This document shows positions 55,993 through 64,000 of a stretch of DNA of 64,000 nt, piece after piece (within the stretch, counting starts at the first letter, position 1; the number at the start of each line of letters is the position of its first letter). A program made the translations under genes and the position numbers. The notes under the pieces are model-generated. The model did no database searches. It saw only the letters and a program-made list of their open reading frames with translations, and was not told the DNA's origin. The DNA is from Phyto melanocephala (taxonomy: Eukaryota > Arthropoda > Insecta > Diptera > Rhinophoridae): assembly GCA_941918925.1 (NCBI GenBank), contig OW799236.1, positions 63,234,485-63,298,484 of the forward strand, given 5' to 3'.

Positions 55993-57424
55993 GCTATTCT
56001 TGGTGACTTTAAATCTAATATCTTATTTGAAATCCATCTAAGCGACCATATGAGGTCATTTGGATTAACTCCAACAAATAGCACGATACCTACACACTTT
56101 ACAAAAACAAGTAGTACTTTACTAGACGCCATTCTTGTTGTAAATCCTTTAAAAGTTCTTTTATGTGATCAGTTACGTGCACCTTGTTTTTCTAAGCACT
56201 ACCTTGTCTTCCTGACGTGTGATTTTAAAACTCAAATATCTGAGAAAGCAATAATTTATCAGGACTTTAAGAACATCGATTTTAACTTGTTGATGCAGGA
56301 ATTTCATAAAATTGATTGGTCAAATATATATTTGATGGAATCCATAGACCATGAATTATCTTTTTTTGAAGGAAAGAGTTAATGGCTTATTTAAACAAAC
56401 TGTGCCATTAAAAAGAAAATTTCCTGGAAAAAAGTTAGACTTTGGTTCTCAAATATAATAAAACAGTCTATGATTTAAAGAGATATTGCTTATTCCCGTT
56501 GGAAACGTTTTAAGACCAATCAACTGCATAACGAATATCGTTATGCTCGTAATGCAATAAACAAATGTGAAATAGATGCAAAAACTGCTTATTTCTCATC
56601 TAAATTTACAAATGCTATAGGATCTAAGGAAAAATGGCAATACATTCGTGAACTTGGTGTAGGAAAGTCCATAAATCGCACAGTAGATGCAATTTAAAAA
56701 AGTTGCTTATCAATTTAATCAAATGCTATTAGATCTGATGAATTAAACTCAAAATTTCTAAGAATTATTTTACCTGGACTACTACCAATAATAATTCAAC
56801 AAGATTATTACTACTTCGTTTAAGTGGAAAATAGTCAAAATAATACCGATTCCCAAAGCAAATTCTGATTACAGATCTATAGCAATTCTTCCATTTCTAT
56901 CAAAAGCTTTTGAAAAATTTCTACACAATCAAATGTCTACGTTTTTGAATTACTGCAATCTTATTACTGACCAACAATCTGCTTTTAGATCCAACTATAG
57001 CTGCATAACTGCACTTATTGATGTTACTAAGGATAAAGGAAGAGAAATCGATCAAAAAAATGTTACGTTTTTAGTACTTCTACACCATCGATACTATTGA
57101 TTACGCTGTACTTGGATTCAAGCTACGTTATTTCTTTAATTTTTCGCCCACTTCCACACGTCTGTTATTGTCGTATCTTAAACATCGAAGTCAGTATGTG
57201 TATTCATCAACTATAATTTTTAGATGCCTTGCCGTAAGTAGAGGTCAAGAGTCAATTATCGGACCACTTCTCTTTTCACTATATGCGAATGATCTTCCTG
57301 CACAACTTAAGTTTTGTAAAACAAGAATGTATGCAGATGATGTGCAGATCTAAGTATATAAATTGTAAACAAGAATCAGTGAATGAGTGTACATTAAAAC
57401 GTAATGAAGACGTTCATAGAATAT

Positions 57425-57867
57425 GGGCCTGTTCGTAAATGCATCACAGCTGTGCATATTATGCACACAATGTTCGTAAATGCAAACGTTGGCAACACTG
57501 CAGCTGTCATCTGTTCGTAAATGCAACATTAAAGTCTATTATGCGCAAATAAATACAAAAAACTAATCACAAAAATGGATGATGCAATAGATGTGTGAAT
57601 ATAAAGAATGTGGTTTTTTATGATTTATTTTTGATTATTTTACTTTTTAAACATTTTTAGCCTCGAATGTGAAATATATGTCAGATATTGTATTATCAAA
57701 TTCACAAATTAAATTTATAATAATTTTTTCCATTTTTCCGCAGTGTTCGCTCGTTCGTAAATGCAGCAATAAAATAAGCAAAAACAAGCATCAGCAACAT
57801 ATGATTTGCAGTGGCAGCGCAAAGTAATCATATTATGCAGCGCAGTGATGCGTTTACGAACAGGCCC
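57425..57867. mobile_element. 443-bp TIR element, PIF/Harbinger-like, in LINE3
   Basis: The TIR is GGGCCTGTTCGTAAATGCAT at the left, inverted at the right with one difference (AAACGCATCAC). Additional TTCGTAAATGCA words lie at about 57472, 57512 and 57750. The flank is AT-rich (ATAT or TAT), so a 3- or 4-bp duplication fits. GGGCCTGTT-type ends and a 3-bp duplication suggest PIF/Harbinger; low certainty. No transposase. Confidence 0.7.
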
Positions 57868-57937
57868 TATATCTTTGGGCTTCCGCAAATGGCTTAAGCA
57901 TAAATCCACATAAGTCAAAATGTATTGTCATTAACCT

Positions 57938-58530
57938 ACCGTTGCCACATGCAAGTGCAAGTGAAAAAAAAACCAATACACTAACACTTTTTTATTAACA
58001 CAACTACACTTTGGCAACCTGCGACTCAGCTTGCGAAGAAATTTTTAAGCAAGTAAAATTTTTACAGTTACGGCAAGTAAAGTGACAAGCCGCAAAACAG
58101 TGTTGTCTAATACTGAGTGTTTTGTTAACTCACTAATATATCATACAGTTGTGGTAAATAATTCAGCTAGTTTTTTTAATAAATATGTATATATTTATAT
58201 GAAGAATATTAAGAAAAAATATAAATATTTATTTAAAATGTAAGTTTTAATATAAATATCAATTTTTAATAAAAAAAATTATATTAAAAAGTTATATGTC
58301 TAAAGGTAACGTCCAGTAGTGGCTATTGACAACACTTAATTACCAATTGAAGCAGCGCCATTTGTTTTAAATTTGTTTGAAGTTTATTTGTTGACGACAT
58401 TTTAAAAATGAACTTGCACTGTGCTGTGTAGCCACTCAAAAAATTGTTGTGTTTTTTTTGGCATTTCTCCTGATTTTCGTTAGTAATACGTATACAATAC
58501 TTGCAAGTAAATACTTGCCTGTGGCAACGT
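57938..58530. mobile_element. About 590-bp TIR element in LINE3
   Basis: The TIR is CGTTGCCACATGCAAGT, inverted at the right as CGTTGCCACAGGCAAGT. GCAAGTAAA words recur in the interior near both ends. LINE3 coding sequence (CIVINLP on the left, STKNLGI further right) is on both sides. TA or a short duplication at the ends; superfamily not determined. Confidence 0.7.
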
Positions 58531-59341
58531 AGGGTAAGCGAAGATCAACAACAATTTGAACTTTACCTCAAATTCTTCTCAATAATCAGCCAATTAATAT
58601 TGTCAGTTCAACTAAAAATCTTGGTATAATCTTTAACAGTAATCTAAATTGGAAGGGTCATATTTTATATGCTTGCGGTCGCACTTATTCAATACTACGA
58701 ACTCTTTGAAAATCACAACACTGTACACCTATTTAAATAAGAATGTTTCTTGCCAAATCGTATCTTATACCAACTTTACTTTATAAGCAACTTAAAACTG
58801 AAAGAACTATATAACAACATCGCACGGTATTTATTCGGCTTAAGAGGCCGTAATAGTGTATCCTGGTTTTCACAACAATTGTATGGAATTAATTTTAAAA
58901 ATCTATTAAAAACAAAAGTTTTTATAATGATACACAAAATTATATATACACGACAGGCTGATCATCTTTATAAAGGGCTTATTTTTTCAAGATCGAACAG
59001 ATGCAGATTACTTACAACTTACCTTCTATTATGCACTCTGAAATCTGAATGGCCATTATTTATTTATGCTACCGTCTTTGGAACACTTTACCTTATAGCG
59101 CACAAGCACTTAGCAATGAAGTTAATTTTAAAACAGCTAATTATCTTTTCAGTTATATACAAAAATAATTTTTTTCATTTTTAACTTTTTTGAATAACTT
59201 ATTTATAATTTTTCAAAATTTGTTACTCTTAGCTATTCTTTTTATTCTTATTAATTTTATTTGCTATTTGTAATAATGTCATTTCTAATTTCTGTGCTGT
59301 AATATAAGACTTCAAATCTTGTTTTCATATTAAATACAACT

Positions 59342-59470
59342 ATGGAGAGGTATACAATTGTGCAACGCTTTAAGATTGTTGAAGTCTTTTATGAAAATGG
59401 GCGTTAAAATCGAAATGCATTTTGGGTCAGCGCAATAGACCAAATGTGCGCAAATTTTAACAAATCATCT
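59342..59470 (+). pseudogene. mariner transposase N-terminal scrap
   Basis: MERYTIVQRFKIVEVFYENG then R, a stop, and NRNAF: the helix-turn-helix start of the same mariner family as at 16358. Transposase homology fades by about 59530. No TIR found on either side. Confidence 0.7.
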
Positions 59471-60199
59471 CTGTAAAAACACCTCGACAATGATGCACGT
59501 CCAATTCTGTGAGTTTGATATTGTGGCAAATTGGTCTTAATTTTTTGTCGTTTTAAGTTCTAGTTTTATTAATTATTTTGTTGACTATAATTAAATTCTA
59601 TCTTCATCATAATTCTCAATCAAGATTCTTAAATGATTACAATTTAATTTAATTTAGCAAATGTTCTAGGAAATTAAATAATAGAATAAATGAACATGAG
59701 CCAAAAAAATTATTTACAGTAAATTAATATATAAAGTCATAAGGAAAAAATAGTTTTCATATTAAGCGCCAAAATACAAATTTTAGAGAAGAAGGTTTTT
59801 TCTTATTATTATAATATTTAACGAAAAATTTAAAATCTTTTAAAGCTGGATGCTAAATTTGGTCATAAATATTTTTTACTAACCCCCTGGGTACACTATA
59901 TAAATTTAACAATACGTGCTAAAACGTTTGTTTAAAACTTCCCTAACTCAAATTTTAATTAATTTGACTTATTCTAATTATATGACAATACGACAATAAG
60001 GACACTTTGCGAATCAATCGAGTATATATTATGGGGAAAATGAAAAAATTTTGATGTGTTTAGATACCAGAAATATTGGTGAAGCTTCCAAAATCTGTTG
60101 AAAACCCAGAACTAACAGAAAAAAATAATAGAACTTAAACATATGTTTTATTGCTATTGAAAAATAATATTTATTGCATATAGTATAGTGAAAAAAATT
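59471..60199. other. No recognisable feature
   Basis: AT-rich sequence; nothing supported beyond faint mariner residue up to about 59530. Confidence 0.45.
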
Positions 60200-60463
60200 A
60201 CAGTAAAAGCAAAAAAAACTCTATGTAGGAAATTTCATGTCCACTTGATAAAAAAATCCTTCTGTGCTTTTATACCGGGTGGCAAGGATGCCTGTTAGGG
60301 TGATAAAGGAGGTCCTGCTATAATGGACAATATTGTGGCATAATGTCGCATGGTATTGCCTATGGTCGCTATAACAATCCGAGTATTTATACAAATGTGC
60401 TGGAAACGAATCTATTCATAAGTAGAGTCGTAAACAAATTAAATGAATCTAATCACATATAAG
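60200..60463 (+). pseudogene. Serine protease homolog relic T3
   Basis: Plus strand: TLCRKFHVHLIKKSFCAF, IPGGKDAC, TAG, GDKGGPAI; then after a frameshift YCGIMSHGIAYGRYNNPSIY and TNVLETNLFISRVVNKL. This aligns with the last third of T1 (ECSRKYQLRLMNKNFCTY, DACWGDRGGAA, GVVSSVVSCGRYNFPTVYTS). The Ser195 position is AAA (Lys, 60305-60307), and the Trp of CWGD has become a TAG. Only the C-terminal third is present. Same family as T1 and T2, 13-16 kb away, separated by the LINE3 nest. Confidence 0.75.
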
Positions 60464-61035
60464 TACAGTTTTTTAGTAACAAATATTGTCATTAAATTTT
60501 TTTAAGAAATATAACTTATATTTGTTTTTTATTTATGCAATACAGTCATAGGAATCGTGGGTTCTTTGGAAATACATATGCCTTTCCTTTTGTGATTTTT
60601 ATAATAACGGAATGGTACAAAATTTCTTAATTTAATCTTTATGACTTAAGCAATAAATACTTTTTAGGTTGCAAAAAAAAAAAAAATTAACACAATGGCA
60701 TTTTGCAATATTTTAAATATGGATATTTGCAAATATATAATTTTCTAGCTTAATCTAAAAAGCGACCCTACAAAATTGTATTCCGTTGAAGATTAGTTTT
60801 AATATTCCAATTATTGTAAATTAACATCTTATGAGGTTCTTTTGGTACTTTAAGGTAAATTTTGCATGTGACTTTTTATTGTTAAAAATACGCTTACTCC
60901 TGTAGTACACGAAATGCGGCTGTGACGTCATCATAAAGCATAAATGTGTCCGCTTCAGCCATTTGCATTATTGGACTAAAATACTTTTCGTGTAATATAG
61001 AAGTCTTACCACATGCAGCACTACGACAATTTAAA
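60464..61035. other. No recognisable feature
   Basis: AT-rich spacer. A run of A at about 60672-60686. No coding supported. Confidence 0.45.
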
Positions 61036-61978
61036 ACAAGTAAAAGTGCTATATTCGGCCGTGCCGAATCTGATAATACCCTTCACCATCATGTACATAG
61101 GTATAATCCCATATCGTAGGTTAACCTATATTTCATGTTATACGCCATTTCTCCGCATTATTTCCGACACCATCCTTGATTTTGAATTTTTATGTAGTTA
61201 TCTGTATTCTAATATTCAAGCCCTTTCATCTGATACCCACATTAATGGGGTAAAAAAAATTTGATCCGCCATTTTGTTTTAGATTCCATCTTGAATTTTA
61301 CATTTTTTAACAATTTACTGTATTCTACTGGTCAAGCCCTTTCATTTTATACCAATATTGAGGGTGTTTGAGAAGTTACATTTTAAAATACCAGATTTGA
61401 CCCATATATAAATTTATTGTCCGGCATTTTGTAGTGGCGGCCAACATGAATGTAAATTTTTTATAGTGCTTATATTGCGTTAGTCAAGTTCTTCTAGATG
61501 ATACCAATATTGACTCTCTCGGTTGTCTAGAAGCTGAAAAAATTGATTTTCGTTTGTAAATTTTTGGAATATATATTTAAAAAAATTTTTTTTTGCCTAT
61601 AACTTTACCGATTAGGGCTCGATTTATCCAGAATTTGTCACGAATATCCCGAGAGGCATATTATATCTACAAAAAGTAGCAAAGGTACCTATAAATTATT
61701 CTATGGCTGCAAATTTTTAATTGGCAAAAATATGGAAAAAAACAGAGGCAGTCGTGTTCTTTTGCTCATATCTCAGAAAGTTATGGGGCGATTGTGCTGA
61801 ATTTCAATAGCGATTCATTCCCGGATATTTCCAAAAGATTGATACCATACACAGATCTGAGGTACATATGGTTGCTTCTAAAAGTTGATTTCAACCAACA
61901 CACGGACAGAGGGTTAGACGGTCAGGGCTTAATCGACTCCTCTATTCACAAACTTTCAGAAAATATATCTTTATTCTG
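61036..61978 (-). mobile_element. DINE-like type A copy A4
   Basis: The 3' end is at the left: ACAAGTAAAAGTGCTATATT, intact hairpin ATTCGGCCGTGCCGAAT, then GATAATACCCTTCACCATCA. It runs through the type A body to CAGGGCTTAATCGACTCCTC and TCAGAAAATATATCTTTATT, where it stops short of the 5' end. It keeps a longer unique middle (about 61170-61740) than A2 or A3, shared with A7. Confidence 0.7.
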
Positions 61979-62261
61979 AATGTGGTATTAAAAATGTTTT
62001 TTTTTGTTTTTTTATAAAAAATTATTTTTTAGTAACCAATATTTCGCTACCAAACAATGGGTAGCTTCTTCAGGGTAATTTGTACATATACAAATTTTAT
62101 AAAAGAAATAACATATTCAAAACTATTTTCAATTTGTTTTAGTTTATGTTTTCGGAATATTTGTTCTAATATGTGCAGACTTATTTTTATAAATTTAACG
62201 ATAGTAAAACATAATTTCTAACAATTTCACTTTTGTTTGCAGTCATTATTATTTTTCAAAA
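61979..62261. other. No recognisable feature
   Basis: AT-rich spacer between A4 and the pogo-like element. Confidence 0.45.
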
Positions 62262-62263
62262 TA

Positions 62264-63430
62264 CAGGCAAATCCTAGTACATATATCGAAGGTATGGTCC
62301 ATGTCAGGTCCATTCGTTATATCGATATCGATGAATTCGATTTAACTTTTTTTCTTATTAAATTAACAAAAAATTATTCAGTCAATACATATGTATATGT
62401 ATGAACAAATATTAAATATTTTTAATTTTTCAATAATATAAAAACCTTAAAAAAATATAAAAAACAGTAACAGTTATGTTATATAATACTGTTACCGATT
62501 TATTTTAAATAGCTTAATTTACATTATAATTTTATTTAAGTTATATTTACAGTAGTTTTGTTTGAATTAGTTTATGTACATTCACCATTTCGTTTGGTTC
62601 GCTGGTTGTTCGAACATGATGTTTAGGTATATGCAGCCGATGTGATTTATTATGTGAAACATACTCTAAGGCACTTTTATTATTCCTGCATATTACTTAA
62701 CATTATGTCTTAATTTAAATGTAACGGCTTTCGAGTAATTTACAGAATGAACTAGTGCGTACATACGAGAACTTTGTCGAATGTTACAGAACAACACAGC
62801 TAACATGAAAAGTATTGCAGTAGAGCTTGTAAGTGCGTATCAAAGTGAGTTTGATAATAAAAGTGTATAACCATAAGTGAAATAAATAAAGCGACATAAA
62901 AGCAATATCTGAGTGTGCTTAAATAAATAAATTGCTCTTAATTTCAAAACTAATTTCAACTGTTTTTATTTGCAATACGAAAAAAATCAATGGTTATTTA
63001 AAGGAAATAAGCCAACGTTAATAAAAGGTATAAACGTAACAATACGATATAAAAAACTTCGCATGGAGTCATAAATATCTTGTAGTTTTTACTAATTGTT
63101 TCTCAGGAGGATGACTAGGACTATTATCGGGGATTAAAAAGAATAATTTTTGCTTACATTTACTTGAATGAATATATTGATGATTTTTGAGTATCATATT
63201 TCACTGAAATTTCATAAAGCCGTATATCCTTTTTAAAATCATCTTACTTTTTCTTTCTAATTCACTCTAATACGCATAGCTTAAAACAAGTTGTCAAACA
63301 AAAAAGTACTCCAACGTCTTAATTTTTAACATAATGTCTTAATGTTCGCTATAAATCAATATTAAAAATTATAAAATTCGGTAATCCGGATTTTCGTTAA
63401 AACGAGCTTCGTTATACCGGGATTTGCCTG
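62264..63430. mobile_element. pogo/Tigger-like element, non-autonomous or decayed
   Basis: The ends are CAGGCAAATCCTAGTAC and the inverse CAGGCAAATCCCGGTATAAC, with TA on both sides (62262-62263 and 63431-63432). CAGG...ATAACGAA-type ends with TA suit the pogo/Tigger branch of Tc1/mariner. The right subterminal region has AACGAAGCTCGTTTTAACGA. The left one (CATTCGTTATATCGATATCG) is a looser match, so the ends have diverged. The interior is AT-rich without a usable transposase frame. Confidence 0.65.
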
Positions 63431-63432
63431 TA

Positions 63433-63788
63433 TGTATCTTTAAATGTTTATTTGCAACAAAAAATAAAAATACTCTATGCTTGTTTAGATAAAATTTTTT
63501 TATACTTTAAAGGGACTAAAAAAGTTTTGCAAAAACAGAAAATAATTTTAATTACTAATCACTGGCCGAATTTCGCTAACATTTTAAATTTTTGTTTCCC
63601 CAGACAGAAAGCTATACATTTAATTTAATAAAACTAGAAGAAGGTAAAAAGGGAAAACAGTTTGTTACGTTTTAAAACATTTTGTTTTTATGTAAATAAG
63701 GGTATATGTATTTCTGTGCTTTTCATGGGCAACCACGTATGTCTTAAACTCATATTTTTCAGGGGAGCTACAAAACCGTTTTATATAA
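63433..63788. other. No recognisable feature
   Basis: AT-rich spacer; a short frame from 63662 runs into copy A5 and is not a gene. Confidence 0.45.
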
Positions 63789-63901
63789 AACATGTAAGAC
63801 TGCTGTATTCGGCCGTGTCGTATCTGATAATATCCTTTACCATCCTGTACATACGTATAATCCTACATCGTAGCTTAACCTCTATTTCATGTTATGCGTT
63901 T
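63789..63901 (-). mobile_element. DINE-like type A 3'-end fragment (A5)
   Basis: ACATGTAAGACTGCTGTATT, damaged hairpin (TTCGGCCGTGTCGTA), GATAATATCCTTTACCATCC and ATAATCCTACATCGTAGC match the 3' part of A2 and A4 in reverse. It is cut off where A6 begins. Confidence 0.65.
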
Positions 63902-64000
63902 TTTATACCCTTCACCTGTGGTGCACAAGGGTAATATAGCTTTTAATTTAGCGTTTGTAATTTCTACAATTTTCATTTCCGACCCCATAAAGTATATATT
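63902..64000 (+). mobile_element. DINE-like type A copy A6, 5' end only (runs off the window)
   Basis: It starts TTTTTTATACCCTTCACCTG, TGGTGCACAAGGGTAATATA, then CATTTCCGACCCCATAAAGT at the window edge. It is inserted into or abuts A5 in opposite orientation, similar to the B6/B7 arrangement. Confidence 0.7.

Larger units (their letters stand above)
49335..56382 (+). pseudogene. LINE3 endonuclease region, in three pieces
   Basis: The first piece has KKIDEFRLIFENSNINIICV and SETW (catalytic Glu block), then after a frameshift SLNGYS at the LINE1 insertion point. The second piece (54964-55216) resumes with LRSDRISHGGGVAINVKNGI, FVEVQKMLLFSVYRPN and ILG just before LINE2. The third (55993 onward) continues GDFKSNILFEI (the G-D-F block), FGLTPTNSTIPTHFTKTSST, LLDAILVVNP, where the final Ser-Asp-His is altered to FSKHYLVF. 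Stops occur between pieces. The endonuclease would nick target DNA; it is dead here. Confidence 0.75.
56383..59184 (+). pseudogene. LINE3 reverse transcriptase and C-terminal region
   Basis: After a decayed linker, WKIVKIIPIPKANSDYRSIA, ILPFLSKAFEKFLHNQMSTF, TDQQSAFRSNYSCITAL and NVTFLVLL appear. Motif A is disrupted by a small deletion (LLHHRYY where L-D-F-S-K-A-F-D is expected). Then LLSYLKHRSQYVYS, SIIGPLLFSLYANDLPAQ and MYADDVQI (catalytic YADD, ending at 57353). After two TIR insertions come STKNLGIIFNSNLNWKGH and the tail 58750-59184, with LYGINFKNLLKTKVFIMIHK and GLIFSRSNRCRLL. Many stops and frameshifts. Confidence 0.75.
49330..59335 (+). mobile_element. LINE3: CR1/jockey-type LINE, split by LINE1, LINE2 and two TIR elements
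   Basis: LINE3 pieces are 49330-49600, 54964-55216, 55993-57424, 57868-57938 and 58531-59335. They join through duplications: AAATGGTTACTCC around LINE1 (49588-49600 and 54964-54976) and GCTATTCTTGGT around LINE2 (55205-55216 and 55993-56004). The reassembled order gives endonuclease, RT and C-terminal tail. Its 5' end is uncertain, near 49330; the 3' end is near 59335 with no clear tail. Confidence 0.75.

Overview
The window looks like AT-rich, repeat-dense intergenic chromatin from a fly, most likely a calyptrate (muscoid) dipteran. Three things suggest this. It holds many DINE-1/INE-1-like repeats built the way they are in flies. It holds mariner, hAT, piggyBac, jockey and RNase H-bearing LINE families typical of Diptera. 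Its only host-type coding sequences are decayed trypsin-fold serine protease homologs. I see no intact host gene, no rRNA, no tRNA that I would defend, no CRISPR array and no bacterial-style operon. Species is not determinable from the sequence alone.

Layout. (1) 1-8005: a minus-strand Ty3/gypsy-like LTR retrotransposon (gag on the right, protease and RT on the left), split by a DINE-like element. That element is itself split by an RTE-like LINE (holding a 731-bp TIR element) and by a foldback palindrome. (2) 8515-9660: a tandem array of about ten 118-bp units. (3) 10-27 kb: DINE-like 'type A' and 'type B' copies, mariner deletion derivatives, three hAT remnants and a piggyBac transposase remnant beside a piggyBac-like MITE. 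(4) 27.7-30.0 kb: a 5'-truncated RNase H LINE (LINE1) interrupted by a second LINE (LINE2), each with a target-site duplication. (5) 30.1-39.2 kb: one minus-strand jockey-type LINE (LINE5), about 4.4 kb without its inserts. It has been hit by a Helitron-like tandem-repeat element, two TIR elements (one holding a DINE-like copy and a 150-bp-armed element) and a hAT element with a clean 8-bp duplication. (6) 39.3-42.0 kb: two DINE-like type B copies head to head. (7) 43.8-47.1 kb and 60.2-60.5 kb: three relics of one family of catalytically dead serine protease homologs. (8) 48.8-59.3 kb: a CR1/jockey-like LINE (LINE3) interrupted by a 5.36-kb apparently full-length LINE1, a LINE2 copy and two TIR elements. 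(9) 60.5-64 kb: more type A copies and a pogo/Tigger-like element.

How the parts work together: this is an insertion stratigraphy rather than a pathway. Target-site duplications let much of the order of events be read directly. Two points stand out. A mariner MITE sits at the same TA site in three type B copies while two other copies keep the empty site, so a composite element formed and then multiplied. The three protease relics carry AGA, GGA and AAA at the catalytic serine codon, which points to an ancestor that had already lost catalysis before it duplicated. Family assignments rest on reading translations and termini by eye, without database searches, so clade names are inferences.
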